The notes: generated by a model not told the origin, from the sequence alone. A stretch of DNA of 64,000 bases from Parahaliea mediterranea (GCF_017255185.1 NZ_JAFKCZ010000007.1:186001-250000); one strand, 5' to 3'. Positions 18,932-32,621 are shown, counted from the stretch's first letter. Made by a program: numbers and translations.

Positions 18932-20629
18932 ATGGATTTGCAACGCTCACTGCTGATTGGCGCGATTGCCGTACTGTCTTTCATGCTGCTCACGGAATGG
19001 GTGGCGTTCAAGGAAGACAAGACCCAGGCGGCGGCCCCCGTCACCAGCCGACTCACCGATAGCGGCGACACGCTCCCCACGCCACCGGACAGCGAGCAGC
19101 CCGTGGCGAACGCCGCGGCGGACGATATCCCCACCGCGCCGGCGGCTCCCGGTGAGCCGGCCGCCGCCGAGGTTGCGGCGGACAATGGCAATGGCAGCGG
19201 GCGCATCGTGCAGGTGTTCACCGATGAACTGCAGCTCGCCATCGACCTGCACGGCGGCGATATTGTCGAACTGGCCCTGGTGGAACACCTGGAGGAACTC
19301 GAGGGCCAGCCCTTTGTTCTGCTGGAGAGCAATCAGCAGCGGACCTATGTCGCCCAGAGCGGGTTGATCGGCCGCGACGGCATCGACAGCCAGGGCCGCG
19401 CCAGTTACCAAACGGCGCAGCCGCGCTACACCCTCGCCGAGGGGCAGGACGAATTGCAGGTCGACCTCCTGTGGACCGGCAACAATGGCGTGAAAGTCAC
19501 CAAGCGCTTCACCTTCCAGCGCGACCACTACCTGATCAAGGTCGACTACCTGATCGAGAACAACGGCGACCAGCCCTTCCAGGCCAACCTGTTCGGCCAG
19601 CTCAAGCGCGACGGCAGCGAAGCGCCCAACTCGGGCAACAGCGGCATGGGCATCCAGCCCTTCCTCGGCGCGGCCACCACGCTGCCCGACGACCGCTTCG
19701 CCAAATTCAGCTTCGACGACATGCACGAGGAACCCTTCAAGCAGCAGCTGCCCGGCGGCTGGATCGCGATGATCCAGCACTACTTCCTCAGCGCCTGGAT
19801 TCCCAACCCCGAACAGAGCCACACCTACAGCACCCGGGTCACCGGCAGCGGTTTCAATATCGCCGGTTTCACCAGCCCGGCGGTGGTGATCGCGCCGGGG
19901 CAGAGCGGCGAAGTGGGCGCGCGCTTCTACGCCGGCCCCAAGGACCAGTACCGCCTGGAGAAAATCTCCCCCTACCTCGACCTCAGCGTGGACTACGGCT
20001 GGCTGTGGTGGATCGCGCAACCGCTGTTCTGGCTGCTGACCAAGATCCACGCCCTGGTCGCCAACTGGGGCGTGGCGATCATCCTGCTAACGGTGCTGAT
20101 CAAGGCCGCCTTCTTCAAGCTCAGCGCCACCAGCTACCGCTCGATGGCCAACATGCGCCGCGTGCAACCGAAGATGCAGGACATCCGCGAGCAGTACTCC
20201 GATGACAAGCAGAAGCAGTCGCAGGCGATGATGGAGCTGTACCGCAAGGAGAAGATCAACCCCCTGGGCGGCTGCCTGCCGATCCTGGTGCAAATGCCGG
20301 TGTTCATCGCCCTGTACTGGGTGTTGATGGAATCCGTGGAATTGCGCCACGCGCCCTTCGCGCTGTGGATCAATGACCTCTCGGTAATGGACCCCTATTT
20401 CGTGCTGCCCCTGCTGATGGGCGCCAGCATGTGGTTCATGCAGAAACTGAACCCCCCGCCGCCCGACCCCATGCAGGCCAAGATCATGCAGTGGATGCCG
20501 GTGATGTTCACCTTCTTCTTCCTCTGGTTCCCCGCCGGCCTGGTGCTGTACTGGCTGGTGAACAACCTGCTGTCCATCGCCCAGCAATGGGTGATCACGC
20601 GCCAGATCGAGAAAGCAGCGGCCGCCTGA
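18932..20629 (+). CDS. yidC: Membrane protein insertase YidC
   Basis: Inner-membrane insertase working alone or with SecYEG. 565 residues: an N-terminal transmembrane helix (SLLIGAIAVLSFMLLTEW), a spacer rich in Ala/Pro/Asp (about 30-90), the large periplasmic beta-sandwich domain to about residue 350, and the C-terminal five-helix core beginning near YGWLWWIAQPLFWLLT, with the cytoplasmic loop YRSMANMRRVQPKMQDIREQ and NPLGGCLPILVQMPVFIALY. Ends VITRQIEKAAAA. Full length for the proteobacterial type. Confidence 0.97.
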   Translation: MDLQRSLLIGAIAVLSFMLLTEWVAFKEDKTQAAAPVTSRLTDSGDTLPTPPDSEQPVANAAADDIPTAPAAPGEPAAAEVAADNGNGSGRIVQVFTDELQLAIDLHGGDIVELALVEHLEELEGQPFVLLESNQQRTYVAQSGLIGRDGIDSQGRASYQTAQPRYTLAEGQDELQVDLLWTGNNGVKVTKRFTFQRDHYLIKVDYLIENNGDQPFQANLFGQLKRDGSEAPNSGNSGMGIQPFLGAATTLPDDRFAKFSFDDMHEEPFKQQLPGGWIAMIQHYFLSAWIPNPEQSHTYSTRVTGSGFNIAGFTSPAVVIAPGQSGEVGARFYAGPKDQYRLEKISPYLDLSVDYGWLWWIAQPLFWLLTKIHALVANWGVAIILLTVLIKAAFFKLSATSYRSMANMRRVQPKMQDIREQYSDDKQKQSQAMMELYRKEKINPLGGCLPILVQMPVFIALYWVLMESVELRHAPFALWINDLSVMDPYFVLPLLMGASMWFMQKLNPPPPDPMQAKIMQWMPVMFTFFFLWFPAGLVLYWLVNNLLSIAQQWVITRQIEKAAAA

Positions 20630-20650
20630 CGCGACAGCGACCCTGCCACG

Positions 20651-20670
20651 GGCCGGGGCATTCCCCGGCC
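20651..20670. terminator. Perfect GC hairpin between yidC and mnmE
   Basis: GGCCGGGG-CATT-CCCCGGCC, 8-bp stem, 21 nt after the yidC stop. No T-run; likely a transcript-stabilising or attenuating structure. Confidence 0.45.
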
Positions 20671-20719
20671 TGAGGCATTGGGCATGCCTTCCACCGCCCG
20701 GTAATCGTATACTGCGGCC

Positions 20720-22099
20720 ATGAGCAACCTGTCCTCCCTCGACGGCGACACCATCGCCGCCATCGCCACCGCCCCCGGCCGGGGTGGCGTCGGCATTGTG
20801 CGCCTGTCCGGTCCCCGCGCCCGGGCCATCGGTGAGCATCTCTGTGGCAAGGGCCTGACCCCGCGGCACGCGCATTTCTGCCACTTTTCCGATGGCGGTG
20901 GACAGCTGCTCGACAGCGGCATTGCCCTGTATTTCCCCGCCCCCAACTCCTTCACCGGCGAGGATGTGGTGGAACTGCAGGGTCACGGCGGGCCGGTGAT
21001 ACTCGATCTGCTGTTGCGGGAGTGCGCCGTGGCCGGCGCCCGCAACGCCCGTCCCGGTGAATTTTCCGAGCGCGCCTTCCTCAACGACAAACTCGACCTG
21101 GCCCAGGCCGAGGCGATCGCCGATTTGATCAACAGTACCACCGAGCAGGCCGCGCGCAGCGCCACCCGTTCGCTGCAGGGGGCCTTCTCCCGGGAGATCG
21201 ACGAACTGGTGGCCGCGGTCACCCGCCTGCGGGTTTACGTGGAGGCCGCCATCGACTTCCCCGAGGAGGAAATCGACTTCCTCGCGGATGGCAAGGTCGC
21301 CGAGCAGGTGACCGCGCTTGAGGCACAACTGCAGGGCGTGCTGCGCCAGGCCCGCCAGGGCAGCCTGCTACAGGAGGGCATGAAACTGGTCATCGCCGGC
21401 CGGCCCAATGCCGGCAAATCGAGCCTGCTCAATGCCCTGGCCGGCCAGGACACCGCCATTGTCACGCCCATCGAGGGCACCACCCGCGACGTGCTGCGCG
21501 AACACATCCAGATCGACGGCATGCCCCTGCACATCGTCGACACCGCCGGTCTGCGCGAGAGCGCCGACGCGGTGGAACAGGAGGGCATTCGCCGGGCCTG
21601 GCAGGAAATGGCCTCCGCCGACCGCATCCTGCTGGTGGTGGACGGCAGCTCCCCCGACGCCGACACCGCCAGCGCCGCCCTGTGGCCGGAAAAAGACGAA
21701 CGCCTGGGCGCGGAACTGCCGGTCACCGTCATCCACAACAAGGCGGACCTCTCCGGCCGCGAACCCGCCGTGCTGCGCCAGGGCGACGACGTGATCATCG
21801 AACTGTCGGCCCTGACCGGCGCCGGCATGGACCTGCTGCGCGAGCACCTCAAGCAGTGCATGGGCTACAGCGAGAGCGCGGGGGGCAGCTTCAGCGCCCG
21901 GCGCCGCCACCTCGAGGCCCTGGAGGAAGCGGCCCGGTTCCTGGCCGCCGGCCAGGCGCAACTCGACGAAGCCGGCGCCGGCGAATTGCTGGCGGAAGAC
22001 CTGCGCCAGTGCCACAACGCCCTGGGCCGCATCACCGGCGCCATCAGCAGCGACGAATTACTGGGCGAGATCTTTTCCAGTTTCTGCATCGGCAAGTAG
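20720..22099 (+). CDS. mnmE: tRNA modification GTPase MnmE
   Basis: With MnmG it forms the (c)mnm5 group at U34 of certain tRNAs. 459 residues: N-terminal tetrahydrofolate-binding domain ([21 protein letters not shown]), helical domain, and a circularly ordered G domain with P-loop [12 protein letters not shown] (about 226-237), GTTRD, DTAGLRE and NKAD, and the hallmark C-terminal FCIGK. Complete. Its usual partner gene mnmG lies beyond an inserted DUF2971 gene. Confidence 0.97.
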   Translation: MSNLSSLDGDTIAAIATAPGRGGVGIVRLSGPRARAIGEHLCGKGLTPRHAHFCHFSDGGGQLLDSGIALYFPAPNSFTGEDVVELQGHGGPVILDLLLRECAVAGARNARPGEFSERAFLNDKLDLAQAEAIADLINSTTEQAARSATRSLQGAFSREIDELVAAVTRLRVYVEAAIDFPEEEIDFLADGKVAEQVTALEAQLQGVLRQARQGSLLQEGMKLVIAGRPNAGKSSLLNALAGQDTAIVTPIEGTTRDVLREHIQIDGMPLHIVDTAGLRESADAVEQEGIRRAWQEMASADRILLVVDGSSPDADTASAALWPEKDERLGAELPVTVIHNKADLSGREPAVLRQGDDVIIELSALTGAGMDLLREHLKQCMGYSESAGGSFSARRRHLEALEEAARFLAAGQAQLDEAGAGELLAEDLRQCHNALGRITGAISSDELLGEIFSSFCIGK

Positions 22100-22580
22100 A
22101 ACCGCCATCCCCCGCCCACAACGGGCAAACACCGTTTCCAGCCCCCGCGCACAAAGAATCCACACACATATCCACAGCGGCAAACCGCCCCCAGCTTCCC
22201 CAGATCTTGCGCACAGACCGTCCACAGGGTTTCGCGAACTCACAACAACATCCACAGTTTCTGTGGGCAATGACTGCACAAGCCCTGATTACAGTCGGGG
22301 CAAAAACTGGATAAGGTCGACCCGCGCCGCGGGCCGCGATTTCATGCCCAATCGGTCCCCAGGCGAAACAGGGTTTTAGCGGGGTCAAAAGCAGGGGTTT
22401 TGGCCCCGGCTATCATTGCTCTAACGATTTGTTTTTATTGAATAAAACAGGCGAGTCCACAAGCTAGGGGCAAGCCAATAGAAACAACAACAATAAAACA
22501 GACTCTATATACTCATATACAAGATTACTTATTTAACAATAAACAGGGATTCTTCAACGAACAAAAAACGAACAACCGCC
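22100..22580. other. 480-bp gene-free region with DnaA-box-like sequences and an AT-rich half
   Basis: The left half carries repeated TCCACA cores in the same orientation: GAATCCACA (22156-22164), ATATCCACA (22168-22176, one mismatch to the DnaA box), CCGTCCACA (22218-22226) and ACATCCACA (22248-22256), plus TGGATAA near 22305. The right half (about 22425-22560) is strongly AT-rich. No gene is seen. It could be an auxiliary or relic replication origin next to the mnmG side, or only the promoter region of the following gene. Confidence 0.45.
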
Positions 22581-23450
22581 ATGATCGACGACATCCTTCG
22601 CCGCCTGTACTCCACCGTGCCCACCGACACGCTGTATCACTACACCTCGCTGTCGGGCCTGCTCGGTATTGTCGAGTCGGGTCACTTGCGCGCCTCGGAC
22701 GTGCGCTACATGAACGACTCCGCGGAATTGCGGCACACCCTCGAGCTAATGCGCGACCACATCACCCGCCGGGTCATTGCCGGTACAGACCGCCCCGTGC
22801 TGCTCAACCAGCTGCTGGATTGGCTGTCCCACCGCATCGTTGGCGGCCCGATGCTGTTTGCCGCGTCGTTTCGCGCCAACGGCAACCTGCTCAGCCAGTG
22901 GCGCGGCTACAGCGTGCACGGCAAGGGCGTCAGCCTGGGTTTCAACCCCCAACACCTGTCATCCTGTGCCCGGCGCCAGCATTTCCAGGTGGGGCGTTGC
23001 GTTTACGATTCCGCCAGGCAGCGGGAGTTGATCGAGGAAGTGGTCGACGCGGTGGAGAGTTCCGCCGCCGCGGATTACCACGAGTCGGATGAACAGGCGA
23101 CCCTGTCCATCTTCGAGCGGGTCGAGGGGCGTCTGTTGCGCCTGGCGGCGATTCTCAAGCACCCCGCCTTCGAGGAGGAGCAGGAATGGCGCATCGTGTC
23201 CCCGGTGATCGCCGATTGCTCGGCGCAGCCGGTGCATTTCCGCGAGGGGGCCTCGATGCTGGTGCCCTGGTACGCCTTCGAGTTGCGCGAACGCGAAAAC
23301 ACCGCCGCGATGGGCCTGGACCATGTGTACCTCGGCCCCACCAGCAACATCGATCTGTCGATGAATTCCCTGGAGTTGTTTTTGGCCAAGCGCGGCGCGG
23401 GTCCCGCCCGCGGTATCAGCTATTGCCAGATTCCCTACCGGCAGCGGTAG
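22581..23450 (+). CDS. DUF2971-domain protein of unknown function
   Basis: 289 residues beginning MIDDILRRLYSTVPTDTLYH, with the DUF2971 hallmarks LYHYTSLSGLLGIVESGHL, ASDVRYMNDSAELRH, ASFRANGNLLSQWRGYSVHG, KGVSLGF, EEQEWRIV and DHVYLGPTS. No signal peptide or membrane segment; probably cytosolic. The biochemical activity of the family is unknown; some members occur in genome islands. It interrupts the normally tight mnmE-mnmG neighbourhood, and its leader is AT-rich unlike the flanks, which is consistent with acquisition. Confidence 0.8.
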   Translation: MIDDILRRLYSTVPTDTLYHYTSLSGLLGIVESGHLRASDVRYMNDSAELRHTLELMRDHITRRVIAGTDRPVLLNQLLDWLSHRIVGGPMLFAASFRANGNLLSQWRGYSVHGKGVSLGFNPQHLSSCARRQHFQVGRCVYDSARQRELIEEVVDAVESSAAADYHESDEQATLSIFERVEGRLLRLAAILKHPAFEEEQEWRIVSPVIADCSAQPVHFREGASMLVPWYAFELRERENTAAMGLDHVYLGPTSNIDLSMNSLELFLAKRGAGPARGISYCQIPYRQR

Positions 23451-23456
23451 GAGGGC

Positions 23457-23610
23457 GGTCGAATGAATTCGACCCTACAGGGCTGGGGAAACGTCGTTGT
23501 AGGGTCGAATTCATTCGACCAAATCCCCCCAACAACGACCCATGTAGGGTCGAATTCATTCGACCAACCCCCCCCCCAACGGCCTCATGTAGGACCGAAT
23601 CCATTCGACC
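23457..23610. repeat. Cluster of four palindromic repeats (REP-like), family A
   Basis: Four copies of a 23-bp unit with TGTAG followed by the self-complementary GGTCGAATTCATTCGACC: reverse copy at 23457-23480, direct copies at 23498-23520 and 23543-23565, and a degenerate one (GGACCGAATCCATTCGACC) at 23588-23610. Each can form an 8-bp stem with a 2-nt loop. The direct copies are followed by runs of C. Same family as 35545-35639. Confidence 0.9.
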
Positions 23611-23630
23611 AACCCCCCACAGAACAATTT

Positions 23631-23660
23631 TTGTACAATGGCGATAACGGCACGTATAAT
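23631..23660 (+). promoter_or_regulatory. Sigma-70-type promoter of mnmG
   Basis: TTGTAC (23631-23636), 18-bp spacer, perfect TATAAT (23655-23660), about 40 nt before the mnmG start. Confidence 0.65.
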
Positions 23661-23701
23661 CGCGCCCCCGAAAATTTATCCACCCCGGACGAGGCAGCCA
23701 C

Positions 23702-25603
<1,902 letters not shown>

Positions 25604-25610
25604 CCCGGGC

Positions 25611-26267
25611 GTGGTTTCCGCACACGACGAAGAGGCGCGGGCGGCGCTGGCCGCGGGCTGCGAATCGCTATCGCTCGCGATCTCGGCGCGCCAGCTCGAC
25701 GCGCTCTGCGACTACCTGGCGCTGCTCGAAAAGTGGAACCGGGCCTACAACCTGACCGCCGTGCGCGGCACCGGCGACAGGGTGCGCAAGCACCTGTTGG
25801 ACAGCCTGGCCATCGCCCCCCTGCTCAGCGGGCGGCGCTTGATCGATGTCGGAACCGGCGCCGGCCTGCCCGGGGTACCGCTGGCCATTCTATTCCCGGA
25901 GCGCGAATTTCACCTGCTCGACAGCAACAGCAAGAAGACCCGCTTCCTGTTTCAGGTGAAAACCGCCCTTGGCTTGGATAATATGACCGTGCACCATGCC
26001 CGGGTGGAGGCCTATCGCCCGGTGCTGTTGTACGATGCGGTGCTTTCCCGCGCCTTTGCCTCGCTGGAGGACATGGTGGCCGGCTGCCGGCACTTGCTGG
26101 CGCCGGGCGGCCGCTACCTGGCCATGAAGGGGGTCTACCCGGAAGCCGAACTGGCAACCGTTGCCCGCGAATGCGACATTTTGTCGGTGGCGCCCATCGA
26201 CGTACCCGGTCTGGGCGAGGCGCGCCACCTGGTGGTGATGGCCCCGTCGAAGGCAGCGGGTAATTGA
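25611..26267 (+). CDS. rsmG: 16S rRNA (guanine-527-N7)-methyltransferase
   Basis: SAM-dependent methylation of G527 of 16S rRNA; loss confers low-level streptomycin resistance in many bacteria. 218 residues from GTG 25611, with LEKWNRAYNLTAVRG, RHLLDSL-like RKHLLDSLAIAPLL, the SAM motif DVGTGAGLPGVPLAI and LLDSNSKKTRFL. Coupled to mnmG with a 7-nt gap, the usual order. Confidence 0.95.
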   Translation: MVSAHDEEARAALAAGCESLSLAISARQLDALCDYLALLEKWNRAYNLTAVRGTGDRVRKHLLDSLAIAPLLSGRRLIDVGTGAGLPGVPLAILFPEREFHLLDSNSKKTRFLFQVKTALGLDNMTVHHARVEAYRPVLLYDAVLSRAFASLEDMVAGCRHLLAPGGRYLAMKGVYPEAELATVARECDILSVAPIDVPGLGEARHLVVMAPSKAAGN

Positions 26268-26272
26268 TCGAC

Positions 26273-26366
26273 AAAATCAAACACGTAAGCGTTTGATTTT
26301 CAGTGTCCATCTTTGCGGACATGCGCCGCAAAGATGGCTTGAAAAAGCCTTGCAAGGCTTTTTCAA
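26273..26366. repeat. Block of three consecutive inverted repeats before parA
   Basis: Three separate stems in 94 bp: AAAATCAAAC/GTTTGATTTT (26273-26282 with 26291-26300); CCATCTTTGCGG/CCGCAAAGATGG (26307-26318 with 26326-26337); and a perfect 28-bp palindrome 26339-26366 whose left half is TTGAAAAAGCCTTG. All arms are exact. The block fills almost the whole rsmG-parA gap. Confidence 0.9.
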
Positions 26367-26395
26367 CACCTTGCTAGAGAAGAGCGAAGGAGTCT

Positions 26396-27235
26396 GTGGC
26401 AAAAGTCATCGCGATTGCGAACCAGAAGGGCGGTGTCGGCAAGACCACCACCTGCGTCAACCTCGCGGCATCCCTGGCGGCCACCCGCAAGCGGGTGATC
26501 CTGGTGGATCTCGACCCCCAGGGCAATGCCACCATGGGCAGTGGCGTCGACAAGCACGCGGTGGAGCACAGCACCTACGACCTGCTGGTGCACGGCACCC
26601 CGGTGTTGAACGTCATGGTGGCCGCCGCCGAGGGCGATTACTCGGTGGTGCCCGCCAACGGCGACCTCACCGCCGCGGAGGTGGAACTGGTGGGTGTGGA
26701 CAATCGCGAGCGGCGCCTGCGCGATGCCCTCGAGGAAGTGGACGGCCTGTGCGACTACGTCCTCATCGACTGCCCGCCCTCGCTCAATCTGCTGACCCTC
26801 AATGCCCTGGTGGCGGCGGAAGGCGTGATTATCGCCATGCAGTGCGAGTACTACGCCCTGGAGGGCCTGTCGGCGCTGATCGATACTATTTCCCGGGTGG
26901 CTGGCGCGGTGAACCCGGAGCTGAAAATCGAGGGCATCCTGCGCACCATGTACGACCCGCGCAACAGCCTGACCAACGATGTGTCCACGCAACTGCACCA
27001 GCACTTCGCCGGCAAGGTGTACCGCACGGTGATCCCGCGCAACGTGCGCCTGGCCGAGGCGCCCAGCCACGGCGTGCCGGTGATGTACTACGACCGCTAT
27101 TCGCGGGGGTCCAAGGCCTACATGGCGCTGGCCGGGGAAATCATCCGCCGGGACGAGGGCGGCCCGCCGACCGCGGCGGCGGACGGCATTGTGACACCCA
27201 CCCTGATCATGGCACCCGACGGAGGCAGCCAATGA
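26396..27235 (+). CDS. parA: Chromosome partitioning ATPase ParA (Soj)
   Basis: Walker-type ATPase that, with ParB and parS, segregates origin regions. 279 residues from GTG 26396 (ribosome site AAGGAG at 26387-26392). Deviant Walker A KGGVGKTTTCVNLAASLA near the N-terminus, DLDPQGNATMGSGVD, DYVLIDCPPSLNLLTLNALV and QCEYYALEGLSALIDTI. Its stop overlaps the parB start (ATGA). No N-terminal helix-turn-helix, so it is the small chromosomal type. Confidence 0.96.
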   Translation: MAKVIAIANQKGGVGKTTTCVNLAASLAATRKRVILVDLDPQGNATMGSGVDKHAVEHSTYDLLVHGTPVLNVMVAAAEGDYSVVPANGDLTAAEVELVGVDNRERRLRDALEEVDGLCDYVLIDCPPSLNLLTLNALVAAEGVIIAMQCEYYALEGLSALIDTISRVAGAVNPELKIEGILRTMYDPRNSLTNDVSTQLHQHFAGKVYRTVIPRNVRLAEAPSHGVPVMYYDRYSRGSKAYMALAGEIIRRDEGGPPTAAADGIVTPTLIMAPDGGSQ

Positions 27236-28137
27236 CTGCGAGGAAACGCGGCCTCGGCCGGGGACTGGACGCCCTGCTGGGCGCCAACAACACGGCCCGC
27301 GAGGCGGTGGCCTCCGCCGAGGAAGTGGCGACGACCGCGGTGGAGACCGGCGCCGCCGAGGACCAGCTCAAGCGCCTGCCGGTGGATCTGATCCAGCGCG
27401 GCAAGTACCAGCCGCGCCGGGACATGGATCCGGAGTCCCTGCAGGAGCTGGCGGACAGCATCAAGGCCCAGGGCGTGATGCAACCCATCGTGGTGCGCCA
27501 GGTGTCCGACCGCAAGTACGAGATCATCGCCGGCGAGCGGCGCTGGCGGGCCACCCAAATTGCCGGCCTGGACACCATTCCCGCGGTCATCCGGGAGGTG
27601 CCCGACGAAGCCGCCATCGCCATGGCGCTGATCGAGAACATCCAGCGCGAGGACCTCAACCCCGTGGAGGAGGCCATCGCCCTGCAGCGCCTGCAGCAGG
27701 AATTTGAACTCACCCAGCAGGAAGTGGCCGCGGCGGTGGGCAAGAGCCGCTCGACCATCGCCAACCTGCTGCGCCTGATGACGCTGCAGGAGGACGTGCG
27801 CGTGCTGCTGGAACGGGGCGACCTGGAAATGGGCCACGCCCGCGCGCTGCTGGGACTCAGCGGCGTCGACCAGTCCCAGGCCGCGCGCACCGTGGTGGGC
27901 AAGGGCATGTCGGTGCGCCAGACCGAGGCCCTGGTGCGCAACCTGCTGGCGGCGAAGACGCGCGCGCCGGCGGCGGAGCAGCGCCTCGACCCGAATATCC
28001 GCCAGCTACAGGACGATTTGTCGCAGAAACTGGGCACACGGGTGCAGATCCAGCATTCGGCCAAGGGCCGCGGCAAGCTGGTGCTGGCCTACAACAGCCT
28101 GGACGAGCTCGACGGCATCCTCGGCCACATCAAATAG
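27232..28137 (+). CDS. parB: Chromosome partitioning protein ParB (Spo0J)
   Basis: CTPase and parS-binding clamp. 301 residues starting MTARKRGLGRGLDALLG, the N-terminal ParA-interacting signature. CTP-binding motifs GERRWRATQIAG and ENIQREDLNPVEEA; helix-turn-helix LTQQEVAAAVGKSRSTIANL; C-terminal dimerisation ending YNSLDELDGILGHIK. ATG 27232 overlaps the parA stop. Two matching parS sites are present in recF of this window. Confidence 0.96.
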   Translation: MTARKRGLGRGLDALLGANNTAREAVASAEEVATTAVETGAAEDQLKRLPVDLIQRGKYQPRRDMDPESLQELADSIKAQGVMQPIVVRQVSDRKYEIIAGERRWRATQIAGLDTIPAVIREVPDEAAIAMALIENIQREDLNPVEEAIALQRLQQEFELTQQEVAAAVGKSRSTIANLLRLMTLQEDVRVLLERGDLEMGHARALLGLSGVDQSQAARTVVGKGMSVRQTEALVRNLLAAKTRAPAAEQRLDPNIRQLQDDLSQKLGTRVQIQHSAKGRGKLVLAYNSLDELDGILGHIK

Positions 28138-28293
28138 GCCGCCGCCCATCCAACCACAGTATGTAGTGCCACGGGGTCGCGCCGATACCAGATGATGTAT
28201 GCTCTCCAGCGACCGCCGTCCAGGCCGGCTAAATTGCCGCGAAAGTGTGGGGAACGGCGGCGAAATCTTGCAGTCAAACCGCCTTCCGTCCGG

Positions 28294-28322
28294 TTGAACC
28301 GCCCCTCTAATCCCCCTATAAT
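28294..28322 (+). promoter_or_regulatory. Sigma-70-type promoter of the atp operon
   Basis: TTGAAC (28294-28299), 17-bp spacer, perfect TATAAT (28317-28322), about 58 nt before atpI, within the otherwise empty 242-bp parB-atpI gap. Confidence 0.7.
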
Positions 28323-28379
28323 GCGCGCGCCCGATCGGATGAAAAACCTCTCATGGAGCCGCACTACAGGTGAGGCCCG

Positions 28380-28796
28380 ATGAGTCGCGGCGCGCCGATC
28401 GCGAGACCACCCGTGTATCGCATCAGTCTGGCCCAGGTGGCCCTGCTGCTGCCCGCGTGCCTGCTGCTCGCGCTGTGGGACGGGGTATGGGGACTGTCCG
28501 CGCTTTGCGGTGGGCTGGTGGCGGTAGTGCCACAGGCCTGGTTCGCCGCCAGGGCGTTCCGCTACAGCGGCGCTCGCTCGGCGCAGGCCGTCGCCCGCTC
28601 GGGTTACGCGGGCGAGGTGGGCAAGTTCCTGCTCAGCGCAGCGGGCTTTGCGGCGGTTTTCATGCTGCTGCGCCCGGTTTCGGGGGCCGCCGTGTTCGCC
28701 GGCTACCTGGCGATGCTGGCGATACAGATAACTGGAAGCTGGATGCTGCTGCGGCGGCCGCCGGCACAAAGAGTACAGACGCAAGAGTTGGATTAG
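28380..28796 (+). CDS. atpI: ATP synthase protein I
   Basis: A 138-residue membrane protein with four hydrophobic segments (VALLLPACLLLALW, LSALCGGLVAVVPQAWFAA, FLLSAAGFAAVFMLL, VFAGYLAMLAIQITGSWML). It precedes atpB by one base in the canonical position. AtpI aids c-ring assembly. Sequence conservation in this family is low; the assignment rests on topology and synteny. Confidence 0.88.
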   Translation: MSRGAPIARPPVYRISLAQVALLLPACLLLALWDGVWGLSALCGGLVAVVPQAWFAARAFRYSGARSAQAVARSGYAGEVGKFLLSAAGFAAVFMLLRPVSGAAVFAGYLAMLAIQITGSWMLLRRPPAQRVQTQELD

Positions 28797-29675
<879 letters not shown>

Positions 29676-29710
29676 TTCACTATTCAACAACCTTTGGTTC
29701 TTAACGTTAG

Positions 29711-29947
<237 letters not shown>

Positions 29948-29979
29948 GCCGCGGATCAAGCGAGCTACGGCTGAAAACG

Positions 29980-29999
29980 GGGCCGCTCCCATGCGGCCC
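29980..29999. other. Intercistronic hairpin after atpE
   Basis: GGGCCGC-TCCCAT-GCGGCCC, 7-bp stem, 32 nt after the atpE stop. It may influence relative amounts of subunit c and downstream messages; not tested by anything in the sequence. Confidence 0.5.
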
Positions 30000-30024
30000 T
30001 TAAGCAATCTGTGAGGAGCACGGC

Positions 30025-30495
30025 GTGAATATTAACCTTACGCTTATCGGGCAGATGGTCGCGTTTGTCTGTTTTGTCGTTTTCTGCATGAAGTACGTGT
30101 GGCCGCCGCTGTTGGCCGCGATGCAGGAACGGGAAAAGAAAATCGCCGACGGGCTGGCTGCCGCCGACCGCGCCAATCACGACCTGGAACTGGCCAAGGA
30201 AAAAGCGGTGGAGCGCCTGCGCGAGGCCAAGACCGAAGCCGCCGGCATCATCGACTCCGCCAACAAGCGCGCCAACCAGATCGTCGAGGAAGCCAAGTCC
30301 GCCGCCCAGGTGGAAGCGGACCGCGTGAAGGCTTCCGCCCAGGCAGAGATCGAGCAGGAATCCAACCGCGCCCGCGAACAGCTGCGGAGCCAGGTGGCGG
30401 CGCTGTCGCTTGCCGGTGCCGAGAAGGTGCTGGGCAAGAGCATCGATCGCAACACCCACGCCGAGTTGGTGGACCAGCTGGCTTCAGAGCTTTAA
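30025..30495 (+). CDS. atpF: ATP synthase F0 subunit b
   Basis: Peripheral stalk subunit, 156 residues. One N-terminal membrane helix ([20 protein letters not shown]) and a long, charged coiled-coil ([20 protein letters not shown] onward). Standard length for the E. coli-type b homodimer. GAGGAG site at 30012-30017; atpH begins 12 nt downstream. Confidence 0.97.
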   Translation: MNINLTLIGQMVAFVCFVVFCMKYVWPPLLAAMQEREKKIADGLAAADRANHDLELAKEKAVERLREAKTEAAGIIDSANKRANQIVEEAKSAAQVEADRVKASAQAEIEQESNRAREQLRSQVAALSLAGAEKVLGKSIDRNTHAELVDQLASEL

Positions 30496-30507
30496 AGCGA
30501 GGACCCA

Positions 30508-31044
30508 ATGGCTGAATTGAGCACACTGGCGCGTCCCTACGCGAAGGCGGCCTTCGAATACGCCAAGGAGCACGGCGCACTGGCGCAGTGGGCCGAACAG
30601 CTGGCGACCGCCGCCGCGGTGGCGGTCGATCCCGCGATGGAGTCGGTGCTGAACAACCCCGCGCTGACCGACGAGCAGCAGGCCAAGACCCTGACCGATG
30701 TGTGCGGCGACGCGCTGGGCGAACCGGCGCGCAATTTCATCGCCATTCTGGCCAGCAACAAGCGCCTGCCGCTGCTGCCGGAAATCCACGAGCAGTTCGC
30801 CCTGTACAAGGCCAACCAGGAAAAGTCGGTGGACGTGGAAGTGGTGTCCGCCTTCGACCTGGAAGACGCGGCGCGGGACAGGCTGGCGGCGGCGCTTGGC
30901 AAAAAGCTGGAGCGCGAGGTGGTGGTGACCACCTCCACCGACGAGAGCCTTCTGGGTGGCGTATTAATCAGGGCCGGTGATCTGGTGATCGACGGGTCCG
31001 TGCGCGGCAGGCTGAACAAGCTCGCCGAAGCAATGAATTTGTAG
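30508..31044 (+). CDS. atpH: ATP synthase F1 subunit delta
   Basis: 178 residues connecting the peripheral stalk to the alpha3-beta3 head. N-terminal helical domain starts [20 protein letters not shown], and the C-terminal conserved part reads [20 protein letters not shown], the family signature. Complete. Confidence 0.96.
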   Translation: MAELSTLARPYAKAAFEYAKEHGALAQWAEQLATAAAVAVDPAMESVLNNPALTDEQQAKTLTDVCGDALGEPARNFIAILASNKRLPLLPEIHEQFALYKANQEKSVDVEVVSAFDLEDAARDRLAAALGKKLEREVVVTTSTDESLLGGVLIRAGDLVIDGSVRGRLNKLAEAMNL

Positions 31045-31060
31045 GATTGAGGAACAGAGC

Positions 31061-32605
<1,545 letters not shown>

Positions 32606-32621
32606 GGCCGAGGGCGCTTAA

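Noticed and set aside
23457-23610. CRISPR-like array of 23-bp repeats
   Set aside because: Repeats are self-complementary, alternate in orientation, are spaced irregularly by about 20-23 bp of C-rich sequence and have no cas genes; they fit REP elements.
26293-27231. Long N-terminal extension of parB upstream through parA
   Set aside because: The frame is open but the sequence is a shifted reading of parA; ParB starts MTARKRGLGRGLDALLG at 27232.
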